From Setoptus koraiensis (taxonomy: Eukaryota > Arthropoda): a DNA stretch of 64,000 nt. Position numbers and translations under genes: made by a program. The notes beneath the pieces were generated by a model. That model ran no database searches, was not told the DNA's origin, and saw nothing but the letters and a program-made list of their open reading frames with translations. Shown one piece after another: positions 11,027 through 21,904 of the stretch (its first letter is position 1; each line of letters opens with the position of its first letter). Location: the NCBI GenBank assembly GCA_048013815.1, contig CM106586.1, forward strand, positions 16,306,001 to 16,370,000. Reading direction: 5' to 3'.

Positions 11027-11548
11027 TTAATCATCACTAATTTGCTTGTCGTATAAGGTTAAGTAAAACTTCATATTAATCGGAATGACTGGCCAGTAGC
11101 ATGGATTCCTTCGAGTACATTCATTTTGGAATTGGTTATCTATGTGCAGTTGCATTGACTGTATTGAATCATACTGTTCGCTCCCATAGTACGCTTTCAT
11201 TTTGTTTTGATGCTCTTTCAATCTCATTGATAATCCATCTGACGCTGTTCGAGGAACGTCAACTTTATTTAATTCCATCAAAGTGTTGACTTGTGATATA
11301 TCCTTATAGAATTCGACATCGTCCACTTCTTGAATTTTGGCCTCATCTCTATCTTTCTGATGTTTCCTTGTTTCCAATATGAACTTCATATATTCTTCAT
11401 CCACCGAAGAGTCTGAATCTTCGTCTGCGATGTCTTCATCACTCTCATCATCTGTCTTGAGACGTTTCAAGATTCCAGTCAATTCGGTATCCGATAGTTC
11501 AATTTGGCGCTTACTCAGCTCATTTTCCTCTTCCTCTGATGACATCAC
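11027..11548 (-). CDS. GEMIN8: Gemin8, SMN-complex subunit (copy 2)
   Basis: Encodes the same 173 residues as the copy at 4556-5077. This copy keeps the longer 5' flank: its start is 345 bp from the divergent COMM-domain gene, a normal bidirectional promoter layout for this compact genome. I therefore take it as the copy with native regulation. Function as for copy 1: SMN-complex subunit for snRNP assembly, with the conserved C-terminal NPCYWPVIP motif. GEMIN2, another subunit of the same complex, starts 2.5 kb away. Confidence 0.87.
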   Translation of the reverse strand: MMSSEEEENELSKRQIELSDTELTGILKRLKTDDESDEDIADEDSDSSVDEEYMKFILETRKHQKDRDEAKIQEVDDVEFYKDISQVNTLMELNKVDVPRTASDGLSMRLKEHQNKMKAYYGSEQYDSIQSMQLHIDNQFQNECTRRNPCYWPVIPINMKFYLTLYDKQISDD

Positions 11549-11892
11549 GACAGGTGATCTGATACAATTAAAACAATTGTCTTTATTTTTTGATAATACG
11601 AATGTCCTATCGATTTTCAGGTCCTATTAAAGGTATCTGTAATTCGGGTTGTTGCTCTTTCTTTTTCGTTCTATTCAATGCTGATTATGCATAGTGCTTC
11701 AAAAGCGTTTTTCTTCTGTTTATTTTACAAACACAACAATGTGCGCCTGGCTATTAGTCACATGCTCAGAATGTGTGAAAAAATCACGCAGTTCAACGAA
11801 GAACAATCCCTGGAGTGTTTTTGAATAAACAGTTACATTATCCCTCGGACTATTGACTTATTTGGATTGAGGAGACCACGGGATCGACTATC

Positions 11893-12156
11893 ATGAATCA
11901 AGGCGATAAAAACAAAGACACTTTTGGAACTTATCAGAGCGTTGACTGGAGGATTGAAACTACATTGGCGTCGAGATTTGATCAAAATCCTGAACTCAGA
12001 GTTTCTGCTATGTTGAAACTTAATCTGGCGACCAAAGATGGAAATCCGTTCGGAGAACTAGTCAAAATTGACCCTAAACGTCTTGGTCAAGTTCACGAAA
12101 CCTTGGAAAAGGCTCTGAAGGTGGCAAACAAACGTAAACCATTGAAGCAACATTGA
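11893..12156 (+). CDS. Short COMM-domain protein (COMMD6-like)
   Basis: Single-exon 87-residue protein that is almost only one domain. The pattern VDWRIETTLASRF, then SAMLKLNLAT and a C-terminal helix KRLGQVHETLEKALKVAN fits a COMM domain, whose hallmark is a central Trp in a V-D-W-R-like strand. The length is close to human COMMD6 (85 residues), the only family member made of little but the COMM domain. COMMD proteins form the Commander complex with CCDC22/CCDC93 for endosomal recycling. The assignment rests on pattern and length, and another small alpha/beta protein is possible. It is convergent with POLD3 (37 bp between stops) and divergent from GEMIN8. Confidence 0.6.
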   Translation: MNQGDKNKDTFGTYQSVDWRIETTLASRFDQNPELRVSAMLKLNLATKDGNPFGELVKIDPKRLGQVHETLEKALKVANKRKPLKQH

Positions 12157-12193
12157 TTCAATCAAAATATACACACTTGAACACTTTAATTTC

Positions 12194-13018
12194 TTACACT
12201 TTTTTGAAGAATGACATTATCGAAGCTTGTTTCTTCTGAATGGGCTTCGACATTGGTTGTTTTACAGGTTGAGTGTTTTGGGATGACTTCAGTGATTGAC
12301 TGGACTGAGATTGGCTGGAAACAACTTTTTCCTCTATTGGGGTTGGCGTTCTGCAGTGTGTTTGATCTGTTGCGGTTTTCTTAGTGGGTGGTTCATCCTT
12401 GACAAAGGTGTTCTCTTCAAGTTTTCTTTTTACTTCAACAGTTGCCTGGATATTGTCGACATCCATGGGCCTTGCTTCGGTGAGCACATTTCCATCCAAG
12501 TCAACTCTTCTTAGGGGTTCTTTTTCTCTCAATTTACAATTAGGGTTTTTTATTTTAATCGAGTTACTGACTGTGTCTACTAGGTTTTGTGTAGCTTGAA
12601 AGCTGAACATCCTATCAAAACTATCCCTGACGTTGTGGCAATGTTTTTGGTTGGCTTTGTTCTTACCAATCTGAAATAAGTATTTCGAAGTAACTTTGGT
12701 GAAGTACTGTTCCCTCTCACTCAAGTCATCTTTGTCCACAATCATGAATCTGTGGATAAGTAGCTCATCCTGGTCACCATCAGTCTTGTAGCCCGATATG
12801 GCGTACTGTACTTCGAATGAATCTAGCTTGGAAGATAAACTCGATAGATACTCCTCGAAGAGTATTCGAGCCTTGTCATTAGTGAGACCAAAGCAACTCC
12901 GGACGTCGTCCAGCGTTACAACATCATGCTGGTCTAGTAGGTTATTTAAAATATCTCTCTGTTCCATTGTTGATTGATCTTGGTAGTGTTTCATTTGAGT
13001 TGATACTAATGAGATCAA
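12194..13018 (-). CDS. POLD3: DNA polymerase delta subunit 3 (POLD3/p66)
   Basis: Single-exon 274-residue protein. The N-terminal ~85 residues form a winged-helix-like region (DILNNLLDQHDVVTLDDVRS) that contacts the B subunit. The middle is charged, and the LDGNVLTEARPM stretch resembles the conserved YLDGEGCIVTE segment of POLD3. The extreme C-terminus QASIMSFFKKV is a canonical PCNA-binding PIP box. The protein is much shorter than the human one (466), mainly through a short disordered middle. Start codons at residues 1, 9 (MKHYQ) and 18 (MEQRD) are all possible. It acts in lagging-strand synthesis and break-induced replication. Confidence 0.85.
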   Translation of the reverse strand: MISLVSTQMKHYQDQSTMEQRDILNNLLDQHDVVTLDDVRSCFGLTNDKARILFEEYLSSLSSKLDSFEVQYAISGYKTDGDQDELLIHRFMIVDKDDLSEREQYFTKVTSKYLFQIGKNKANQKHCHNVRDSFDRMFSFQATQNLVDTVSNSIKIKNPNCKLREKEPLRRVDLDGNVLTEARPMDVDNIQATVEVKRKLEENTFVKDEPPTKKTATDQTHCRTPTPIEEKVVSSQSQSSQSLKSSQNTQPVKQPMSKPIQKKQASIMSFFKKV

Positions 13019-13268
13019 TATATCTCAATTAAGCTGAGAGAATAAAAGACGCGTTATCTCAAGAGTTTAAGACGGGGTAAAATGATTATTTTTGCTTTCA
13101 AGAGTATAAACACGGTACGGTAATCATCCTTCTCTCATGAAAAAGTACGCCAAAACGGCCATTGTGCTCTCCGCCCAGTTACCTCATATGGTTGACCAGA
13201 AAGGTACGCATGCGCGTGGTCAAGATTGCGCGGTCCATTTGATGACAAAAATTTTCTGAAAATTATTT

Positions 13269-14018
13269 TCAATCGAGTAGATCTCTCTGTCCAAAGTGTT
13301 TACCAATCAGTAGTATTACCATGGAGCTTGACATCCATTTTTCACTTGGCGGATTCTCAAGTTTCCTTACTTGACTAAATAATCTTGATATCCTACGTAA
13401 TGTTGAATAAATATTTGATTCTAAGGGCTCTTCGAGTAGTGCCATGAGGGCGTAAATCCACGAGCCAGCGATAAAACCCTTTTTGTTTTCCATTTGCTGA
13501 AGTGTAGCCTCTAAGAGATCATGAATCTTCGATTGTTCAAGATGCGCAAGCTGACTGATCTTGGGGTGTTCATCCCACATATCTACAATATTCACAGGGG
13601 TGGCTATATTGGGCGAAGATTTCGAATGTTTCGAAACTTTACCTTTGTAACACTCAATTATTCTTCTAGTATCGAGGAAAGTTTCTATTATGCTTTTTTG
13701 CACGTCATCAGGAAGCAAAACCGAACACCTCATGAAGGTTTCACTGGTCTGACTTGGCAGCTGCATGAATCGATTCATTTTATTTTCTATTGATGATCTT
13801 GGTGCAACAGACACTTTTGGAAAATTTCTTCTTTCACGTTGGACTTGAAGAAGATATTCGTGTCCATTTCGAGGAGGTCCTACAGACTGAGACATTAAGC
13901 ATTCTTGGATCTGAGAGACCTCTATGGGTAAAGCTGCTGTGGGCTCATCTTCATAGTCGCTCTCTGATTCGTCATTACAGTCATCAGAGAAATGCTCACT
14001 TTCTATTGGACATTCCAT
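13269..14018 (-). CDS. GEMIN2: Gemin2 (SIP1), SMN-complex subunit
   Basis: Single-exon 249-residue protein. The acidic N-terminus is followed by GPPRNGHEYLLQVQRERRNFP, matching the conserved segment after the Gemin2 N-terminal arm. The C-terminal half (SWIYALMALLEEPLESNIYS, then LLIGKHFGQRDLLD) matches the helical SMN-binding domain with its terminal FxQRDL motif. Gemin2 grips five Sm proteins and the N-terminus of SMN during snRNP assembly. It lies beside POLD3 and is divergent from NRBP. Finding it next to two GEMIN8 copies is unusual. Confidence 0.88.
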   Translation of the reverse strand: MECPIESEHFSDDCNDESESDYEDEPTAALPIEVSQIQECLMSQSVGPPRNGHEYLLQVQRERRNFPKVSVAPRSSIENKMNRFMQLPSQTSETFMRCSVLLPDDVQKSIIETFLDTRRIIECYKGKVSKHSKSSPNIATPVNIVDMWDEHPKISQLAHLEQSKIHDLLEATLQQMENKKGFIAGSWIYALMALLEEPLESNIYSTLRRISRLFSQVRKLENPPSEKWMSSSMVILLIGKHFGQRDLLD

Positions 14019-14599
14019 GTGATCAATTAGAGGATCGGTGATACTTTATAATTAAACTATGTAAGTAATAATGATTAGTAGTAGACAACAAGGTAGTTAA
14101 AAAAGAAAACAAACGCTTTAGACAGATTGCTTAAGTTCACTTGAAAAAGTAATCTCTAAATGCTCAACATGTATCACTATCAAAATGTAAATAATCGTGA
14201 AATACCCTGTTTGGAGCGAGAAAAAACTCAATATTGCATGGCACTTTGTTCTCGCACACGCTCATTCCAGGCAGGAAAAAATCCCAACAGTCATATGACG
14301 CCCACGACTGCGTTGTGCACTGTATTCTAGGGTCAAAAATATGAATGTTCATGTATCTATGAAACCTGCATCAGTCATGTTTGATCCTCAAACATTAATA
14401 ACTAAACATATATATCAGTATTTCTCCCTTAGACAAGAGTATGAGATATTATAATTTATTGAATAGTCTATCGGTCATCACAAATTTAGGGCACCTATAG
14501 GATTTATTAACCTGGATTTATATCAAAGATAATACAATCCACCTCTAGGAGCCAGGTTTAGGTCTATAGAGACGAGCCGGTTCGCCGCATCACAACCCC
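14019..14599. promoter_or_regulatory. Divergent intergenic region GEMIN2/NRBP
   Basis: 580 bp between two head-to-head starts with no coding evidence; presumed bidirectional promoter. No TATA motif in a convincing position was seen. Confidence 0.4.
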
Positions 14600-16729
14600 A
14601 TGATGTCTGGCCACGATTCCGAGGATGAAAGCGACGTTCTTGAGGAAAGTCCTTGTGGAAGGTAATAAAACAACACAATACAAATACGTGAGACATATGT
14701 ATTTTTGACCAAAGAACAACTAATCCCCAGTCAACTTCAACTTTCGGATATATAGTCCTTTTAATCCAAGTGAGATAATGATTAATATTGTTATTACCTT
14801 TATTCGTTTTAGGTGGCTGAAACGTAAAGAGGAAGTAGAACAAAGAGATGTTCCTGGTATTGACGCTACTTACCTTGCCATGGACACTGAGGAAGGGGTC
14901 GAGGTTGTTTGGAATGAGGTCAGGTTCAGTGAAAGAAAGTATTTTAGTGCCAGAGAGGAGAAGATTAGTGAGGTCTTCGAACGATTGATTTTGCTAGATC
15001 ACCCCAATATTGTAAAGTTACACAAGTACTGGATGGACAAAGATGTTGAGCACCCTAGAGCAATTTTTATTACAGAATATATGTCAAGTGGATCACTAAA
15101 ACAGTTCCTAAAAAAAACAAAACGCAATGTTATCAAGATGGCCCTTCCAGTAAGTTAGAACCAGATAATTATAAACTTTCAAGAGTTTCCAGTGTTCTAG
15201 AAAATAAACCAACATCATGTAATCTGCTTATCCCATTAACTGACAATTATCTATATAGAGTTGGACAAGATGGTGCTCTCAGATACTCTCAGCATTGTAT
15301 TATTTACACTCGTATCATCCCAGTATAGTTCATGGCAATCTCAACTGCGATACTATATTCATGAGTCATAATGGCCTCATCAAGATTGGTTGGGTAGGGG
15401 TGAGTATTCGATTGATTGACCTAATGCTACTTAACATTCTACCTAGTTCACATTTTTAGTGTGAGTTCATTAAAAAAACTCTAACAATATTAGTCATTCT
15501 TGTTCAACAATATATTTTTTTGTGATGAAATGAAGGGCACGGGAAACGATATTCTGCGTCAAGTCAAAACGATCAGAGATAACAAGATTAATGCCCATTA
15601 TGTCGCTCCAGAGGCCATATTGAATGCAAGTCGTCATAATCTAAGTGAAGGATACCAACCTAGTGAGAATGATGAAGAAGTCCTGACCACAGCTGCCGAT
15701 ATATATTCATTCGGAATGTGTGCCTTAGAAATGGCTGCGCTCGAAATCGGTCATTGTTCTCACAACCAATCATCATCGAAGGTATCATCAGCAGGCTCTG
15801 ACACCAATCAACCGGATCCCATTACTAGTGAAATTATTAACAAAACCATAGATTCTTTGGAAAATCCTCTACAGAGAGATTTTATTAGGAGTTGTATACA
15901 AAAAGATCCACATAAACGACCTACTGCGCGTGATTTGATATTTCATCCTATCATTTTTGGGGTCCCATCTCTTAGATTGATAGCTGCCCATAAGATAGTT
16001 AACACCTCACCATATCAACCTGAGCAACTCACAGAGGATGCTTTATTCCGTTCAGCATCTAAAAGAAACAAAGATACAGTGTTAGTGGAGATTATGCATA
16101 AAGATGGTCGCAATGGAATGACCATAACTCAAGGAGATACGCCCAGAAGGGAGCTAGATAAGTTCTTGGAAGAAGTCAGAAATGGAGTTTATCCACTGAC
16201 ACCAATTTTTATGGCCAATATTAATGGAACTTCTAATGTATCAGGTCGTCAACGAACTACTTCACCAGAAACAGCCAAAGAAATGCAATCAAACTCACCT
16301 GATCAAACTTACGACAAAGAATTACGTCGTATTGTAGATATGATGTGTAACATAAAGCCACATCAAAAGAACACAAAAGTAATAGACCTTACATTATTGC
16401 TCAGGATGGAAGATAAAATGAATAGGCAGTTATCTTGTGAAATGTCGCCCGATGATCCTGTTTCGGTGTTATCCAACGAACTAGTCTTCTATGGTTTGAT
16501 CAACGAGGTAAGTGTTAATTAGGCACACAAATCTTTAGTATGAATTTGCGGCTTGAAACTGCTAAATAACCCTTTTACCCTTTACTTCTACGGCTATATG
16601 CAGGACGATAGAGAGATGGTTAATCGGCTCATAGAAGACACTATCAATAGAGGATTGATACCAGATTCTTCCCTCTCTGTCTCGGTTTCCGTATCTCAGT
16701 CGCAAGAACAGATTGCTGCTCAAAACTAG
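14600..16729 (+). CDS. NRBP1: Nuclear receptor-binding protein (NRBP/Madm), pseudokinase
   Basis: Five exons: 14600-14661, 14813-15149, 15259-15399, 15536-16507 and 16604-16729, all joining in frame to 545 residues. The start MMSGHDSEDESDVLEESPCG leads into the kinase-like fold: VPGIDATYLAMDTEEGVEVV, FITEYMSSGSLKQFL, then SYHPSIVHGNLNCDTIFM. The catalytic HRD is HGN, the lysine strand reads WNEV and DFG is replaced by IGWVG, so phosphotransfer should be lost, as in all NRBPs. ADIYSFGMCALEMAALEI and the FLEEVRNGVYPLTP tail are family signatures. NRBP is an adaptor in ER-Golgi traffic, Rac/TSC22D and growth signalling. AATAAA lies at 16830-16835. Confidence 0.93.
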
Positions 16730-17848
16730 CATGATGTACTAACAACCACTTAGTCAACGTATCACTATCTTTTTGGACTCAAATACTTATAAAAAGTTTT
16801 AGTAAATATCGAATGAAAGAAAAAAACTCAATAAAAGGTTTGTGGTACGAGTAGAGTGCTCGTATAAGTCGGTATCTATAATTTCGGGGTTTTTGTTCAT
16901 TATGGTTGAAACTTGTTAAGAGATCGCCAGAGGAGTTGGCGTCTGGTTCTGAAAATAATTCTAATATTCTTTTTTATTTGTGAATTCATCAAGTTTGACC
17001 AGCCTATGTAGCACTTTTACTGACACTTACGCGTGTGGAGTGCTTGCATAAGTCTGTATCGGTAATTTTAGGGTTTGAAAGGTTGATAACTCTTCGTTTG
17101 TAGACGTAATCTTGTTTTGTCCTAAATGATATAGTTCATCAATTATTACTAGAACTTGGTCCACTTTTTTCTCGAGCGATTTCCGAATGTCCGAATTTCG
17201 AGATACCGCAATGGAATTGCGATATTTCGAAATTGAATTCGTTTTGTAAAAAGCGCTTTGTACTTATGTGACGCATGCGTAATAGTGATCGCGTCGGCAT
17301 TCGTTGATGTCGCAAATTTATCAAAGATGGCAGTTGGGTGCAATGGTCACAGGGCGCAACCTAACGTTTGCTGCGTAAACTAGCATCCAAGGAAAAGTGA
17401 TGCCCATTGGAAGCTTGCATCCATTTCTCGATGCAACGAATAAAGTATAGAGTGTTTGGAGCAATTCGCTCGTATTTAACTGTGGCCGCTGCCCTGCCTT
17501 CCACAATGCATTGTCTAAAATGAATGGTGGATGCTATGCGGGCACAGATTGTGAATAAGCACACTGTTAACCGAAGCCACTGCAGTAATTTATCGAACAT
17601 TCACTAGAGTTAGCACGACCTGCACAAACGAATCTGGCGAACGTTCTGTGCTCGCGTGCAGCACACTGTGCTTCATAAAATCTCTGTAATTCTAAACGGC
17701 CGCTAGAGGGTTTCGTGATGTTCCAGCAATCGAAGGTGGAATTGGATATCGCAAGTAAACTCCACTAAATGAATTCTCAATTACAACCAATTATACATCA
17801 TTATTATTACGAAATTATTACTTTCATTAATACAAACATTTTATCAAA
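16730..17848. other. Intergenic region NRBP to PDS5
   Basis: No supported gene. Holds the NRBP polyadenylation signal, a diverged 39-bp direct repeat (16854-16892 and 17038-17076) and the PDS5 5' region. Short minus-strand frames at 17139-17600 have no recognisable content. Confidence 0.5.
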
Positions 17849-20800
17849 ATGCGGTCCTCAAGCAAGGCCAAGCTCGTATATCCGCCACAATGTAAGGAGA
17901 TCAGCGACGATTTATCGACCGATGATTTAATTCGACGCATGAAGGACATTTCTATGGCATTTCAGCAACTATCTCAGGACGAAGACAACAGTCAATACCA
18001 ACCGCTGGCTTTGTTATTGTCCACCGATTTTTATCTGGAACACTCGTCTCGGGATGTTAGATTATTAGTTGCCTGCTCGATAGCCGACGTTTTCAGAGTG
18101 TACGCACCAAATGCTCCTTATCAACATCCAGACCTGATCAGAAAGATTTTCCTATTTTTTATTCAACAACTCAAAGGACTTCAAGACCCGAAGCATCCCA
18201 CTTTCAAGCGCTATTTCTACTTGCTTGAGAATCTGGCATGGGTCAAATCATTTAACATCTGCATTGAATTAGACGATTCTCAGTCGATATTTTGTGAACT
18301 GTTCTCTCTTATATTCTCCATTGTGAATGAAAATCACAGCGAAAAAGTAAAAAATTTCATGGTAGACATGTTGACACCGCTCCTGATTGAATCCGACTCT
18401 ACGTCGCCGGAACTATTAGAGATCATACTGATACAGATTATTGAACCTAAGAAGACCCACTCAAAGTACGCCTGCTTACTTGCGCACGATATAATTAAAA
18501 AATCAAGCAAAACCTTGGAGCCATATCTATTGAGTTACTTGGCTAATGCTGTAACATCGGGGACGAATCCATCTGAGGACGATCAATCAGAGGATTCCAC
18601 AAATGTCAAGACAGAAAACACTAAGTCGGCAAGCTTCCTGCGCAAAAATATAAGCGGTGTTTGTGACCTCATTTATGAACTAAACAAGGTATGCCCATCT
18701 GTGATGCAAGACTTCCTGCCACAACTAGAGTACAAGATTAAAAGTAATGACGAGAAAGAGCGTTGTGAGTTCACAAAGTTACTTGCTAGACTCTTTTCGG
18801 ACAAAGACTCTAATCTTGCTGAATTGTACGCGGATCTTTGGAAATCTTTTCTTGGACGTTTTAGAGATATAAGCGCAACTGTTCGCATACGTTGTGTTCA
18901 ATATTCAATGCATTTTCTTGTTAATCATCCAGAAATGAAAAACGATGTAACTGAACAACTCCGCCAACGACAACACGATCAAGACGAGAATGTTCGACAT
19001 GAGGTGGTCATGGCCATCATCAGTGCAGCCAAGAAAGGCATGGATAACATAAATGAAGACCTTTTGAGTTATGTGCAAGAGCGAACGTTGGATAAAAAAT
19101 TCAAAATTAGGCGTGAGGCCCTCTATGGTATGGCTCAACTATACAAACAATACGTTTTAGGTATCAAGCCAGAAGGTCCGGCGGCCTCTTCTGAGGCGGG
19201 CATGGCCGCTGTACGAATGCTGAATTGGATCAAAGACAAATGTCTGCACAATTACTACCAGACAAGCCTCGAGGATAAATTACTGGTGGAACGTATCGTT
19301 CATACATGCTTGATACCGTGCTCGTTGCCGTTGGAAGAAAGGATGAAAGTTCTTTACACCTTTTATGTTACAATAGATGCTCATGCTGCGAGAGCTTTTA
19401 ACGAACTTCTCAAACAACAACAGATAGTTAGACGACAATTTGCCGACATACTCGAAGTTCTTCACGACCCTTCGGGTGCTGCAAGGGACTCAACTCTTAA
19501 ACAAAAGATTCAAATATGTTCCAGGAGTTTACTAGAACCTGTGAAAACTGAGGAATACATAACTAAATTGATCAAAAACCTAGAGACAAATGAAACGTTA
19601 AGAAAACACATGGAACTTATTGTAGGATTATCATCTTCGAATTACGATGAGGAAGGTAATTTCATACTTCCTCCTAGTAGTAGCACAATAGAAGCCAGCG
19701 CCAGAGAGATACTTCGATCTCTTGGATACCCTGTTCAAACCAATTCATTCTACATGATTATAAAGAACCTCATGGAGAGAATAGCCCCAATAATGATCGA
19801 TCACGAGGGTCTACTGACAATCTTCACTTATATTTCCGATTCACTTTTAGGAGACGGTGAATTAGATACTAAGCTCGGGCTTCAAAACTCTGCTAAGCGT
19901 GGATTAGAATTGATTCTAAGTCTATCAATAGTATTCCCAGCCCTGTTTCACAGTCGGGAGCCATACAACAGCTATCTTCTACCGTTTCTGTGGCTGGGTC
20001 ACTCGAATCACAAGATTGCCGAGCTAGTCCTACAAATACTTGCTAGTATTGGAAATAGGCTAGGACCAGATTCTAAGCGAGAAGTAGCCAAAACGAAAGG
20101 TACTTACTCGTCTGTGCCATGGTGGGCTTCTTCACCTGAAGTTATACCGCGTATCATCAACAATTTTATTCTGGAGGCGTCATCACCTAAGCAAGCGAAA
20201 TATGCAATCCAATGTATCAATTCTATAGTAACATGCGAGCAAGAGAAAGACCAAATCTATGGACAAATACTTGATTCAATCAAGGAAGCAGGTCTCACTC
20301 TGGATAGTGGGTTCTTCAGGATTCATTTAGTTTCTCTCGGAATGATCGCCACTTGCGGTGGTCAGAATAAATACCCTGCTGTACTAAAGTCTATCATCAG
20401 TAAATTTGTAGTGCAGGGATTGATTATGAAAGACTTGAGAAGTGACATCGAGATAGAGGCCCAAGAAAAGTCAGAAAAAGCGAGAGGAAGTAGTGTAGAT
20501 TTTGCGCAAACCTTGGATCACTGCAGTGAAGAGGTTAAATGCAAGATTGAAGCCATTAAATTGATGGTAAGATGGATCCACGGTATGAAGCTCAATTGGT
20601 TGACTATGCCTGACAAAACAGATTTGCAAACAAAATATGTCAGAAATGCCCAAAATACATTGCAGTTGTGTAAAACAATGATACAAAATGGTGGTGATCT
20701 AAATGAGAAAAATCTCGCCGGCACTACAATCGAAAAAGCTCATCTACGTTTAGCAGCGGCTAATGCTATGTTAAGGATAGCTGCCAATGATAGTATTACC

Positions 20801-21833
20801 ACAGACAAATCTAAGAATGACGCCAATGGTGAAGGAACTGAGAAGAGTGATCTCAATCTTAAGAGAGCACCTGCTGCCATCTCACCTCTAATAAGTCCAC
20901 AACAATTACATATATTGGCCACAACATTGATTGATACTGAAGATTTCGTGAAAGAAAAATTCGCCTTAAAATTGCACAAAAAACTCATGAGTCTCGAACT
21001 TGGTCTCGAGTTCCTCGGAATCCTCTGTCTTGGTGGCACATACGACTCCGAATCACCCTTCTTCAAAAAACTAAAGTAAGTTACTGTCACAGCATATTTT
21101 GCTCTAATATCTTCACTGATCGCACAGATTTCACTAATGAAATTTTGATTACTTTTCCTCAAACAGGACTTATTTGTACACAAATCTTACCAAAAGGAGA
21201 GAACTTATCAAAACTAACAATGCTTATCTGCAAGCTCTACATCCTGATTGTGCCATGCCATTCGTAATTCATTTGTTGGCACATATGCCCTTCTACACGA
21301 AATATGATGATGTAGCACAATTGGAGATAGTTAAAAGTGAGTATAATCGATAATTATTTTTTTTTTATTAGTTTTTGATATCCTCTAAGTACTGAAACAA
21401 TGCCAACTACTTTCTCTTTTTTTTTACAGATTGTTTATGGTTTATAGTGGAACCGATGGTCTTAAAAAATGAAAATTATTCATTTACATTCTTCAAGAAA
21501 ACATTTGAAAGTATCAAGACTTGCATAGACAAAGTATCAGCGCCTGAAGAAGGTCAACCAATGAGTGCACATGCCTCTATGACTAACTACAAAATTTATA
21601 GTGCTTGCGATTTAGCAACTGGATTGGTTATGAGCCGGTCGCAGACATTCGTTTTAAAAGAATTGCCCATAAAACCGCAGTTACATTCCAAATATTTTGC
21701 CAGGTGTAAGAGTGCGATTGAGAATACCAATAAAAACTATCTTCCGCAAGAGATGCAATTCCCACCTCCGAAAAAGTGCGGACTCGAAACTGAAATGCTA
21801 AATAAGCAAAACAAAAAAGTCAAGAGAAACTGA
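17849..21833 (+). CDS. PDS5: PDS5 sister-chromatid cohesion regulator
   Basis: Three exons, 17849-21075, 21167-21336 and 21430-21833, give 1,266 residues, close to PDS5A (about 1,340). The N-terminus KLVYPPQCKEISDDLSTDDL matches PDS5 closely, and DVRLLVACSIADVFRVYAPN with APYQHPDLIRKIF is the family signature. The body is a chain of HEAT repeats forming the hook that binds the Scc1/Wapl/Sororin elements of cohesin. The basic C-terminal tail is short, without the long AT-hook tail of vertebrate PDS5B. PDS5 controls cohesin loading, release and acetylation in the nucleus. AATAAA lies only 7 bp after the stop (21840-21845), and the convergent GH31 gene ends 71 bp away. Confidence 0.95.
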
Positions 21834-21904
21834 TGTAAAAATAAAAGTCAATGATAGTTAGAACAGCTTTTAAGCACTGAGTCAGATGCATAATTTTTCT
21901 TTTA

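Larger units (their letters stand above)
10089..11630. repeat. 1.54-kb direct segmental duplication, copy 2
   Basis: Near-identical to 3618-5159. Its right edge (…TCCTATTAA) continues into the 5' region shared by GEMIN8 and the COMM-domain gene. Its left edge replaces the first exon of the CMTM-like gene by unrelated CT-rich DNA. Confidence 0.97.

Noticed and set aside
3618-11630. Simple 6.47-kb tandem duplication
   Set aside because: The CRTC segment is present once only; block-X-block does not fit a plain tandem duplication.
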